Assembly: GCA_037447655.1 (NCBI GenBank)
Contig: JBBHKE010002809.1
Span: 1-41,746, forward strand
Length of the DNA: 41,746 nucleotides
From: Zygnema cylindricum
Lineage: Eukaryota > Streptophyta > Zygnematophyceae > Zygnematales > Zygnemataceae
Direction: 5' to 3'
Made by a program: the position numbers and the translations under genes. The notes below the pieces were generated by a model, which saw only the letters and a list, made by a program, of their open reading frames with translations, did not search any database and was not told the origin of the DNA. Shown piece by piece: positions 30,803 through 40,857 of this stretch (position 1 is its first letter; each line of letters opens with the position of its first letter).

Positions 30803-31212
30803 GTAGACTGCCTCGGCTTCTTTATTTCTATTCAGACCTAGAAAATACTTAAAAACCATTCATTTCTACATTTCCGTGTTAATTAGTAGTCTAACGGTGT
30901 AGTTAGAGAGAGGGTTAGAACGTGTTGACAAGCAACATTTGGAAGTTATTTTTTTCACTGTGCTTCCCCTCTCAACTTTACTGGGGTTTTTAGAATGTAA
31001 TTGTGTGAATCATGTGTAATTCTTTTGCCAACAGTTATCGTGAAACTATCCAAGTAAAGCCAAGTGCAATTATAATTACAAGTATTGTCGATTTTGAGCC
31101 CAAGAGCTAGAAGGATTACTTGCATATTGTTATCATTGGTTTATCGTTATAAGTTGATATTCCGCCTAGGGGGTGTCTTTTGTTGGCGTAATCTTCAGAA
31201 TTATGATATAGT

Positions 31213-31466
31213 TGTTAAGATTTTTGAGTCCATTTTCAGATAATGACCAGAAAGTCAAACTAGTCCTGTACGGTTGATTAGACGTGAAGTACGATTTGCG
31301 TAGACGTCAAGATTTGGTAGACGTCAAGTATACTTTTTGTAGACGTCAAGTTAAGCGAAACGTAGTCGTCTACTTGTATTATACGGCAAGTTTAAGTGTC
31401 GCAGATTTTGATTATGTGTCACGTAGTGAATTGTGGTCGTTGATTTGTTTATCTAGGTCACAAGTT
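31213..31466 (+). mobile_element. 5' LTR of Copia element 2 (internally deleted)
   Basis: It starts TGTTAAGATTTTTGAGTCC, similar to the 3' LTR start TGTTAGAATTCTGTGTCC at 35066. Its end (TACGGCAAGT..TGTCACGTAGTGAATTG..GTCACAAG) matches 36324-36411. At about 254 bp, against about 1346 bp for the 3' copy, a block of roughly 1.1 kb is missing here or extra there. Four TAGACGT-core boxes lie at 31279, 31301, 31318 and 31340. Confidence 0.7.
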
Positions 31467-31744
31467 AATAGTGTACTTCTTTACGTGAAAGAGAAGTAGC
31501 ATAGCACCTACGTCATCTAGGCACATAAAGATGTACTCATGCTCACATTGAAAATTAATCATCAGTATAGTGAATGATTCTTCCTTGTTGCTATTTTGGC
31601 AGTGAGTGCTTATTTTGTCATGTAAGTAATGTTTTATCATGTAAGTAATCCGTCTTTTTTTTTGTTCAGTAATTAAGCTTGTCTTCTCATATAGAGAATT
31701 ATAATTGTTTTCTTTAGCTTCCTGTATTGTAATTAATCGATCCT

Positions 31745-32600
31745 ATGGCCACTTTTTCTAAATCTCAACATGGTTTCAAAGCCTTAGGTAAAATTACAGA
31801 CATCCAAAAATTTAATGGTAGTAACCCGAATTCTAAAAAATAATAATTATTGAGGTATTGTAGCAGGCACTGAACTGAAACCTGTTGAAGCCATAGCGGC
31901 AGCAAGATATGATAGAATGGAAGAACAGACAGCGAGAGTAATTTTTATTGCAGTGGAAGATAGTTAACTTTTACACATAGTAGAATTGGATAAACCTAAG
32001 AATATGTGGGATAAATTAGGGACTGTACATGAGCGCACTAATCCGTCCAATATAATGCAATTACAGAACAAATTGTTGAACTTTAGTATGGAGAGTGGAG
32101 ATACTATGGAAATTCATATTAATAGACCGAAATAGCTTAAATTACTACTAGCCGCAGTCGGCACAACACTGAATGATGATGACTTGATCCTTACACTGTT
32201 TATGTCATTACCATCAAAGTATACTATGATGATCACGACCTTGAAAATTCAACATGCTGTAGACTTTGATGCAGTATGTCAGCGTTTCATTCAGGAAGAA
32301 GTTGAAATTAAAAGAAAGGAGGAAAAAGAGTCAAATGCAGCTTTTTATGCTAAAGGCAAACAGTCAGTAAAACGTACTGAGTTAGTAACTGTTTGTGCTA
32401 TATGTGGCAAAACTAATCATCAGACTGTTGACTCTAGATTGAAAAAGAAATAAACTAAAAACTTTAAGAAAAATATTTTAAAGATTCAAAAAGAAAGAAA
32501 CCAAAAACTTTAAGAAAAAAATTGTTTGTTACATTTGTGAAAAACCAGGTCATAAGTCTTCAGATTGTCGTAGTAAAAACAAAAACAAACAGAACAAACA
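31745..32600 (+). pseudogene. Copia element 2 gag (broken)
   Basis: From ATG 31745 the frame reads into a gag-like KFNGSN motif and then hits several stops (first at about 31840). About 32184-32453 is open and gag-like (LFMSLPSKYTMMITTL, then a lysine-rich tail). A CCHC zinc knuckle, CYICEKPGHKSSDC, is read at about 32528-32570. Several stops and frame changes make it non-functional. Confidence 0.75.
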
Positions 32601-32610
32601 ATCATTCGGC

Positions 32611-33117
32611 ATGAACATTCAACATGAGACTAAACTTTTCCTCTCACAGTCTAATGCTCAGAATAGCAAATGGATTATAGACTCTAAAGCGTCTCATCAT
32701 ATGTGTAATGACAAGTCTATCTTTTCTTCTCTCACAGCATTACAAAGTCCTCGACGGATTGTACTGGCAGATGAAAAGATTCTAGAGACCAGTCTAATGG
32801 GCGAGGTTAAGTTACAATTATATTGTGACAATGGTAGCCATGAAGGCCATTTAAAAGAAGTGTTATATTTACCAAGTTTAAAGCATAACCTTTTCAGTGT
32901 TATGCATGCTATGAGGAGTGGACTAAAAGTGGAATTTGAGAAAAAGAAAAATGAGCGTTCTGAAATCAAAAGTGAGGGAAAACTAATCGCTCTTGGATAC
33001 CCAGAAGGGAATCTTTTTGCTCTACGTTTGGATGATGAAGATGCACAGATGAATTTCAGGAAAGAAACACAGAGTTTGGAGTTATGGCATCAACGATATG
33101 GTCATCTAGGAGAGTAG
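32611..33117 (+). pseudogene. Copia element 2 protease and pre-integrase segment
   Basis: This 168-codon frame holds the protease region with WIIDSKASHHM, where DSGA would be expected, so the catalytic loop glycine is replaced. It then runs into HNLFSVM and ends at LWHQRYGHLGE, the start of the integrase zinc-binding segment, before a TAG. The integrase catalytic core does not follow: by about 33180 the sequence already resembles the linker before RT. Confidence 0.8.
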
Positions 33118-33429
33118 AATCTCAAACGACTCATCAAAAAGAAGATGGTGAAATGACTTGAAAACGTCGACGCCAAAGACAACAATAACACGCCAGGTAC
33201 TCCGGGGAGAGAACATGAAATGGAGCCTTTGTCATCCACGCTAATTTCTATTCCTGTTCAGACTTCTATCATCCTAGTGGAACATCAACCTTTCAATCTT
33301 TTCTAATGTAAAAGTTACTAGCACCACAACATTCCTAAAAACCAACCTATTCGAATCCGATTAAACAATCGAGATTGAAGGTAACTCCTCAAATATTTTC
33401 TAATCAGATACGTGCTTAACCAAACCAGC

Positions 33430-35024
33430 TCATTGAAGAAACGAGAGATATGTGTTTAGCTTATTGTTTTATGGCGGAAGAAGGGGAACCACAAACCTTT
33501 CAAAAATCTTTAGAGAGATTTAATTCTCAGAAATGGAAAGAGGTAATAGAATTAGAATATGAATCACTGATAAAAAAAAAGAGAAAAACATTGTAGGGTG
33601 TAAATGGATCTTTAAGATTAAGTGGAAGTCAGATGGGTTAGTGGAAAGATATAAATCGAGGTTAGTAGCTAAAGGGTATTCCTAAGAAAAGGGGGTTGAT
33701 TACACTGAACCTTTCTCACCTGTAATGAAGTTTAACAGTCTCAAAAGTTTAATAGCCTTAGGGGCAGCAGAGGTGGGTGGGTATGCACATGCATCAACTA
33801 GATATCAAAACTGCATTCATAAATGGGGATTTGGAGGAAGAAGTCTACATGGAACAACCAAAGGGCATGGTAGAACCAAGAAAAGAACACATGGTGTGTA
33901 AACTACACAAATCCATATACGGTCTAAAACAAAGTCCTAGGTGATGGAACATCAAACTTGACACCGAAATGAGAAAATAGGGTTTTGATATATGTCACAC
34001 CGACAGAGCAGTTTACACTATTAGGGAAGACAAAAACTTAGAGATTGTCTCAATTTATGTCAATGACATGAGTGTGTTTAGTTATCTATCAACCGAGATT
34101 GGAAAGGTTAAACGGTTTTGAATGGAAAATTTGAGAGTACTGACATTGGAGAGTTAAGTAACCTTCTTGGTATAGAAATCAAAAATGATAGTTATACAGT
34201 CTCCATGAATCAACAGAAATATACAACAGAAGTATTTCAAACGATTTGGAATGGAAGATTGTATTCCCGTATCAACACTTTTAGACCCGAATCAAAAGAT
34301 TAAGAAGGAAATGGGTCCTAAGTCAGAGCTTTAAAAAGAACAAATGAGGCAAATCCCTTACAAAGAGGCAGTGGCAGCTTGATGTACTTCATGGTTGGCA
34401 CACGCCTTGATCTACCTAGCTGTGGGCTCATTTAGTCAATTCATGCAAAACCCAGGTCTAGAGCACTCATATGTTGTTAAACGTATTTTACGTTATGTGA
34501 AAAGGACTGAAAATTACGGCCTACAATTCTTGAAGAACATCGGAGACATTGATTTTTCCGGCTATGTTTATGCGGATTGGGGAGGCAACCTCGACACAAG
34601 GAGGAGCACTACCGGCTGGATTTTCACATGTTCAAGAGGACCTATCAGTTGGAGTTCAAAACGCCAATCTTCTGTGGCGTTATCCAGCACGGAGGCGGAA
34701 TACGTGGTGGCTACTCAAGCAACAAAAGAAACCATTTGGCTTTGCAACTTTTACTCTGAGATATAGTTTGAACCCATAGAGGAGACTTTGATTCTTACAA
34801 ATAATCAGAGTAGCATTGCTTTGGTGAAAAATCCAGTTTACTATGCAAAGACAAAACATATAGACATTCAAACACATTTTGTGAGAGAACAAGTTGAAAA
34901 GAAAGTTTTAAAGTTTGAGTTTGTTAGTTTAGCTCAAGAAGCAGCAGATCACTTGACTAAGGGAGTTCCTCGAGATAAAATTATTGTTTGTAATCAGCTC
35001 AAAGGAGTTGGTCCTATTTTGTGA
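33430..35024 (+). pseudogene. Copia element 2 reverse transcriptase and RNase H (broken)
   Basis: RT begins near 33470 and shows GCKWIFKIKWKSDG (about 33598) and RLVAKGYS followed by a stop. Several frameshifts come before the YGLKQSPR box (about 33917). The catalytic box reads YVND (34056-34067), with the first aspartate replaced. RNase H is open at 34395-34766 with YADWGG..DTRRSTTGW and ALSSTEAEYV, then continues in another frame at 34788-35024 with TKHIDIQTHF and ADHLTKG. Several stops separate the parts. Confidence 0.85.
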
Positions 35025-35054
35025 CGACGGTTAATACTATGTAGAAAATGACCT

Positions 35055-36411
35055 AGAGAGGGGGTGTTAGAATTCTGTGTCCATTTCCTGCTAAGGACCA
35101 TAAGTCAAAGTTAGTCAAACGTTGTGTGAGAAAGAATAAACCGAAGTCCTATTATTTACATGTATAGTTGAGTAGACGTCAAGTAAACTTTGCGTAGACG
35201 TCGAGATTTGATGAAAAGTAGTTGCTTACGTCTACCGTGTTAGGTTTTACATTGTGGGATTTGACGTTAGCGTCGGTTGTCAATTTACGTATTGTTTGTG
35301 TTGATTTTGTTCGTCAGAGTTATGTGTCTTGTATTACTCGAAGTATTTGTACGGTGAGTTAAGGTCACTGTACGGTTATGTGTCGTAGTGATCGTAGTGG
35401 TCTTTGTTCTAAGGTAGTACTTTGTCGTGTATGTTGCCGGCGAGCATTTCGCGCGCCACGTCTCATTGGTTAGTTTGTATTTTGGTACTTGTGGTTCATT
35501 TGAGGTCTTGCGTCTGATTGGTTAAGGTTGTACTTTGGTACTTAGGAATTGGCTTGAGTTCTTGGGGTTTCATTTGGGTGAATCGAACGACCGCGAAGAT
35601 TGACGAAGTTTCGTTTCGCGACGCACGATTCTATTTCGGTTCAATGTGGAGATTTGTCCTTTCGGTTGCGGCGTACATTTGTACGGCCGATTACGTTTTA
35701 CTTTGTCGTGGAGTTTTGGTTGGCTTTCACGGAGTTTCCTTTTGACCGTGTACGGCAAGCAATGATATTTTGAGGTGACTTCGTACTTGATTCCGTGTGA
35801 TTCTTTGTACGATTGTTCTTTGACGGGTGCGCACTCTGCGCACGTAATACTTATTCCGATTTAGTTTGACGTTGGTCAAGTCTTTTGTAGTTTATTATGT
35901 TTGAATGTACTTTCGTGTACTTTGTTATGTTACGTATTGGTGTAGCTTCATTGGTAGGCGCTTAGTGCGTATTACATGTACGGTTTGGTTGGTGTTGTTA
36001 CGTGACGTTTTATAGGAGTATATTGAGGCGTAGTGAGAAAGAGGTTTTATCAATGTATCAATTGAGTTAGAGTTGATCCTCTTTGTAGTTTATCAAGGAG
36101 TTAGAGGAATGGAAGGAGCTTGATAGCTTAGTAAAGTTTGAGGAGTTAGAGGAGTTAGAAGTGAGAGTGTTTTTGAGGGTGTGAGGAAATTATGTAAGAA
36201 AAGTTCTCCTTGGAATATATTGGCTTCTTTGGAGTTATCTTTCTCTTGTGTGTGTTTTATCGTTTATGCTTCCGCTTGCATTTGCACTCAGTTTTATTTT
36301 ATTGTAAAAATCCTTTCATACCGTACGGCAAGTCAAGTCGTTGCAGATTTTGAGTGAATGTCACGTAGTGAATTACGGTCGTTGATATGTTTTTGTAGTT
36401 CACAAGCTAGG
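35055..36411 (+). mobile_element. Polypurine tract and 3' LTR of Copia element 2
   Basis: AGAGAGGGGG lies immediately before TGTTAGAATTC at 35066. The LTR runs about 1.35 kb to GTTCACAAG near 36411, where it matches the 5' LTR end. It carries TAGACGTC boxes at about 35172 and 35194, and several chance open frames that I do not call. Confidence 0.7.
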
Positions 36412-37735
36412 ATTTTTTTCCTTGAGGGAAATGGTGGAGTTAATAGAACCACTTTTGATCTGATTGGGTATTATTAGGCTTTACTAGGTAAATCCAATTG
36501 GATTGGAAAGCATAGGAAAGCAACTTGTTTGTGCTTTTTTTTTTCACACTTAGTTACTTCTATAGTAGGGATAGATAGTTTTCAATATTTTTTTAGGCTT
36601 ATATTTTTTGAAGTTATTTATTATTAGGCATATTGGTTGTACATAAACGACATTATTTTTTTGTTTTATGAATGGTACATTGACGATTTGGCGTGTTTAT
36701 TGTTTTTTTTTAAATAATGCACTGAAGCTGATGATATTGTTTGGACATAAATTTCAAGCTATGATGGCAAAAACCGTGAATTGAACATGTTTTGTTCACT
36801 TTCTGTGAAGGGTGAGGTATATGTAGTCCTGCTAAGGGGAATAAATATTTTCCATTTGTCAGTTTGTTTTTAATTGATGTGGATATACTTGCTTGGTTAC
36901 AAAAAATGTAAAATAAAACTAATAGGATAAGAATCTTACATGCACAAATGGTTGTACTAAAAAGTTGTTTGTTGTGGTTACTTCAACTTTGTGTTTTGCT
37001 GTTTGTTTGTGCAAGGATGGTTGCAGTGTTTCCATCATTTTGTATCCTTAGATTTATTTATCCCCTCTATTTTTTTCTGATGTCTTTTGTGACGTACGGT
37101 GTCAAGCATATCCACACAAAATTTTGCTAAAGTTGCACAAATAAGATACTTCGTGATGAGAAGTACACTCTTACACAAGCGGAAAAGCAAATAGGTATAA
37201 TCACCACAACGATAAGAGAACCATCCAGCAAAAGTCCATAATATTTTACAACAAGTTTTTTTACAAATTATAAGAGGAAGGCCTTTCCTTACACCTCCAA
37301 CACTCAGGCCAATATTCTAAACTTGACAATACTAACACAAAAGTACAACAAGCGACGCCAACTAAACAAATAAATGTACACAGATAAACCTAAACCAAAC
37401 AGCAAGCCGTAAACTCGTAAATCTGTCGGTCCGATAAAGCGCCAAATTATCTGGCGCCCGATTCCACAACATTACCCAACTCTTCATTCACACACGCGTA
37501 CAGGAGCATATCGAAAAAGAAGCAATCTAATGTTAATAGGACGGACTTCCATCAACTAAAAAGTGAGGAACCCAAAGTACAGTGAACTGCACTAGAGTAG
37601 TGCCTCACTAGAGAAGTGCAGTACAATACTGTACTATACTACATCAAAGTCAAATTCGACCTCAGTCCTCAGCAGCTTATCTACCAATACTAATAAACCA
37701 CTTATAAAGCACGTATAAACTAACTCTTCCCTTTT
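36412..37735. other. AT-rich intergenic DNA, no supportable gene
   Basis: T-rich runs, short inverted GTACAGT-type motifs around 37570-37640 and no protein-like open frame above background. Confidence 0.5.
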
Positions 37736-37739
37736 GTTC

Positions 37740-38250
37740 GGGCTCTATATTCTCGGCCACGCCGACATCTCGGAATGGCCCTTTTGGCGGCTTATGCCAA
37801 AAGGGCCGACAAAAATGACACGTGGCAGGTCGCCAGAGGTCAACAGTGGGAGACGGGACAGAACCATGGCGTCGGACATGGAAGGTACAACTTTTTTATT
37901 GGTGTCATACAGATGTCGTACAAGCCGTATCACGGCTAGTGTACCTTGTACAAATTGTACGTTAGAGTGTTTTCATTGGTAGATAGGCCATTAGATAGGG
38001 GTTGTGAGTAGGATTTTAGAACATAGGTAGTTTTTAGTACCTCTCTCTCAAATGAGCTCCTGTATATATTTGCTGACTTTGATTAGCCATAACATTCCGC
38101 TCGGGTGAGCGTTTTCAGTGATTCTTTTGGCAGCGGACCTAGGGGGGTCCTGCCTTCACTGGGTGAAATCGGTCTGAATTATTGCTTGCCTGGGTGGCTG
38201 CTATTCTTGTTCAAACCAAAGTGGGTCCGACCTATCCTAGAGGCGTAGGT
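37740..38250 (+). repeat. LTR-like repeat copy L3
   Basis: It carries a perfect 12-bp hairpin stem (37777-37788 with 37796-37807), a CACGTGGC G-box (37819-37826), a GATAGGGGTTGTGAGTAGG box, the TATA-like TGTATATATTTGC near 38060, GTTTTCAGTGATTCTTTTGG, and an end at CCTAGAGGCG (38235-38244). The following sequence has a gag-like ORF, which supports an LTR identity. Confidence 0.65.
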
Positions 38251-38297
38251 TGAGCTGTGCATCCTGGGAGGCTATGGAGCTCCCATAATTTTAGGTT

Positions 38298-38576
38298 ATG
38301 GGCCCACCCTCTAGCGTGCCCATCTTCGAGGAAAAAAGGTTTATTTGTTGGGATACTATGATGAGAGGTGCCTTAATTGAAAAGCACCTTTGGGGTATAG
38401 TATCGAGGTATGTGAGGTGTCTTGCATCGAGCATTGGTGAGGAAGCATTGCTGGCCCACCAGACTTTGGAGGAGCTCGGTTTCCAAGAGCATCAGAAGTT
38501 CCAATTGCCAATGTACACGTACATAATACGCAAGTACAGATTTTGGAACGAAAATGATCGGTTTCAAAATCTTTGA
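38298..38576 (+). pseudogene. Gag-like N-terminal fragment after L3
   Basis: The 92-codon frame contains PIFEEKRFICWDTMMRGAL and then HLWGIV. This matches the loose pattern F.G.NY..W...M...L....LW..V at the start of Copia gag proteins. It stops after about 90 residues and nothing downstream looks like pol. The assignment rests on a short pattern. Confidence 0.35.
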
Positions 38577-39030
38577 TGATTTAAAGATTGGATCCTCAAC
38601 TAACTTGGAACCTCTCATATCGAAACATGTATATAAAAACTTTTTTACAAGAGTTACGCGATGTAACGGAGGCCTCTGTATTACGGAGATATTGTTGTCC
38701 ATACGATTACACCTCCCAATGTAACCTCACCCTTATATAATTTCACGGTAAAACTTTTCCTTTTTGTGTGACGACAAAAGAGGTAATCACTCACACTTCG
38801 GTACTTACAGCATCGCGGAAAAGAGATATAAGGACCTACGTGTCGACCAACTATAGGCATGAGTGACAAACACCACAAATCAAAATTTTGAAGGTGAATT
38901 GTATCATGCGACATCATCCACGTCATCTGCATCGCATCGTACATCGGCTGCATCGGTTTTTACGCATCGGTTCATGGCAGAATGCGATACGCAACGCATC
39001 ACTACACTGTTAATTGTTACTAGTGGTAAT
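38577..39030. other. No supportable gene
   Basis: Includes a CATCG/GCATCG-rich stretch at about 38905-39000 (degenerate short repeats). No coding signal. Confidence 0.45.
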
Positions 39031-39193
39031 GTTTTTTTCGCCACTTAAAACAAATTTTCTCCATACACACTTGTCTGTTGTTATATCTGACGGTTGCGAT
39101 TGAAAAGTAAGATTCTCACCTCTCGATTGGCAGTCTCAAATTGAAAAAAAGACGTGTGTGCGGAGGAAAGTTTTTTTAAGTGGCGAAAAAAAC
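39031..39193 (+). mobile_element. Foldback MITE, family M, copy 2
   Basis: The left arm GTTTTTTTCGCCACTTAAAA.. pairs with the right arm ..TTTTAAGTGGCGAAAAAAAC over about 45 bp, including ACACACTTGTCT with AGACGTGTGTG. The core is the inverse of copy 1 at 20874-21074. Confidence 0.8.
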
Positions 39194-40105
39194 TTCAATA
39201 CAAATAACTAATAGCGGTGTACAGCAGAGTACATTGAACCTTGAACCAGAATTAGACCTAATAGCTTGCTAACAAACAATGCTTATATTATAACCACAGT
39301 ACAACATTGTATTGTGATATCCTCCCAAACCCCATAAGAAACCGGGCTTCCTAAAAGGGAAAGTGGGAAACGTGTTTAAATGTGATAACTACTATGTAGC
39401 GTTGTGTTTTTCAAAAACAGAGGGCTCTCTGTTTTTATGTTGTTTGACGGTCAATCCCTCTCCGTTAGTTGAAATATGAAGACGCGTTCATATGTACGAT
39501 GTCACGTATGAAGGATCTTACACAAAATGCAGAGTGCAATAAACAGTGGAAGCATTCATAAAAGATCACAAGAGAGAGTGCACTCCACAAAAGCCAATAT
39601 GTTATGTGGAAACTTTCTTCACAAAGATTAACTCACTCTCCCTCTACGCTTCAATATATAGAACTTCAAACATAGCGTCACTACTTCAAACTAAACGAAA
39701 CAACAAATAGCAAGTGCGCACTAAGCGCTTATTAGTCAAATCACGTCTATAAGCGAAACACTAAAGTTATAAACTACGCTGCCCATCGTTATTAGTGCTA
39801 ATAACACTAATTCGGTCGCGACTTTTTTTGGCAAAAAATCACAAAATATAGTTGACAACATTATTTAAGGAAGTGGACCAAAATCTGCCAACGTTAGCTT
39901 GCACTAAATTAGCATTATTTATTCTAATTTTCTAAATTTACACTAATTTTTATTTAACACTAATAACAATGGGTGTACTATTCAACCGTGCACACATCAC
40001 TTATCTCTATACAATCGTTGTGCTGATTTGGTCGCGTCTACAAATATTCGTACGGACGTCTTGAATAGTACAATAGTATTAAGACGTTTTGATAAACAGG
40101 ACACG
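39194..40105. other. MITE-motif-bearing intergenic DNA, no supportable gene
   Basis: The shared terminal motif appears at 39206-39223, about 39779-39800 (inverted) and 39958-39979. No coding content is visible. Confidence 0.45.
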
Positions 40106-40117
40106 GTCCATGCGCGT

Positions 40118-40445
40118 GTAACGGGCATGATAAGGGGGCATGATAAACGGGCATAATAAACGGGCATGAGAAACGGGCATGACAAACGGGCATGATAAAC
40201 GGGCATGAGAAACGGGCATGATAAACGGGCATGATAAACGGGCATGAGAAACGGGCATGAGAAACGGGCATGAGAAACGGGCATGAGAAACGGGCATGAG
40301 AAACGGGCAGGAGAAACGGCATGAGAAACGGGCATGAAAACGGCATGACCCGGAAACGGGCTTAGAAACGGGCAAGAAACGGCATGAGAACGGGACGAAA
40401 ACGGCATGAAACGGCATGAAAACGGCATGATAACGCAATGGGCAT
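40118..40445 (+). repeat. 13-bp minisatellite (GGGCATGAGAAAC)n with decaying right half
   Basis: About 15 fairly regular copies run from 40118 to about 40340. Shorter, eroded copies (CGGCATGAAAA type) continue to about 40445. It is bracketed by CGGTCCATGCGCGTGTA at the left and CGGTCCATGCCCGTAAA at the right. Because 13 is not divisible by three, minus-strand frames read as MPVSHARFSCPFL-type repeat peptides, which are not genes. Confidence 0.92.
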
Positions 40446-40857
40446 GAAATAAGATTACGGTCCATGCCCGTAAATAGCATGATTTACGATTAAAACGCTA
40501 TCAAACTTGACAGTCGCCAAACCAAATTTACGCCTCACAAAGAATCTACGAAAACATAATGATTTCAAACCAAACAAGACCACCACTTTAACCAAAAGAC
40601 AAACTAAACGGCCGCGTGACAAACACGCGACGGCCGATTACACATCCTCGTTTGTTAAGGTAGGCAGTCCAAGGAAAATAGCTTGCAAATGGATTTTAGG
40701 AAAAATCCGAAATCTTTGAGATCGATAAAAATACAAAAGATTGGGCAGCACAAAAAAGACAAAACGAGTCAGCAAACAAAACTTCCGTACACAACGATGT
40801 TTGACTTGCTTGCGACGTCAAACGAGACAATTGTCACGAAAGACTCGAGTTGACTAT

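Noticed and set aside
39997-40480. Minus-strand open frames rich in SHARFSCPF-type repeats
   Set aside because: They are open in three frames because a 13-bp minisatellite is being translated. There is no start context or flanking gene structure.
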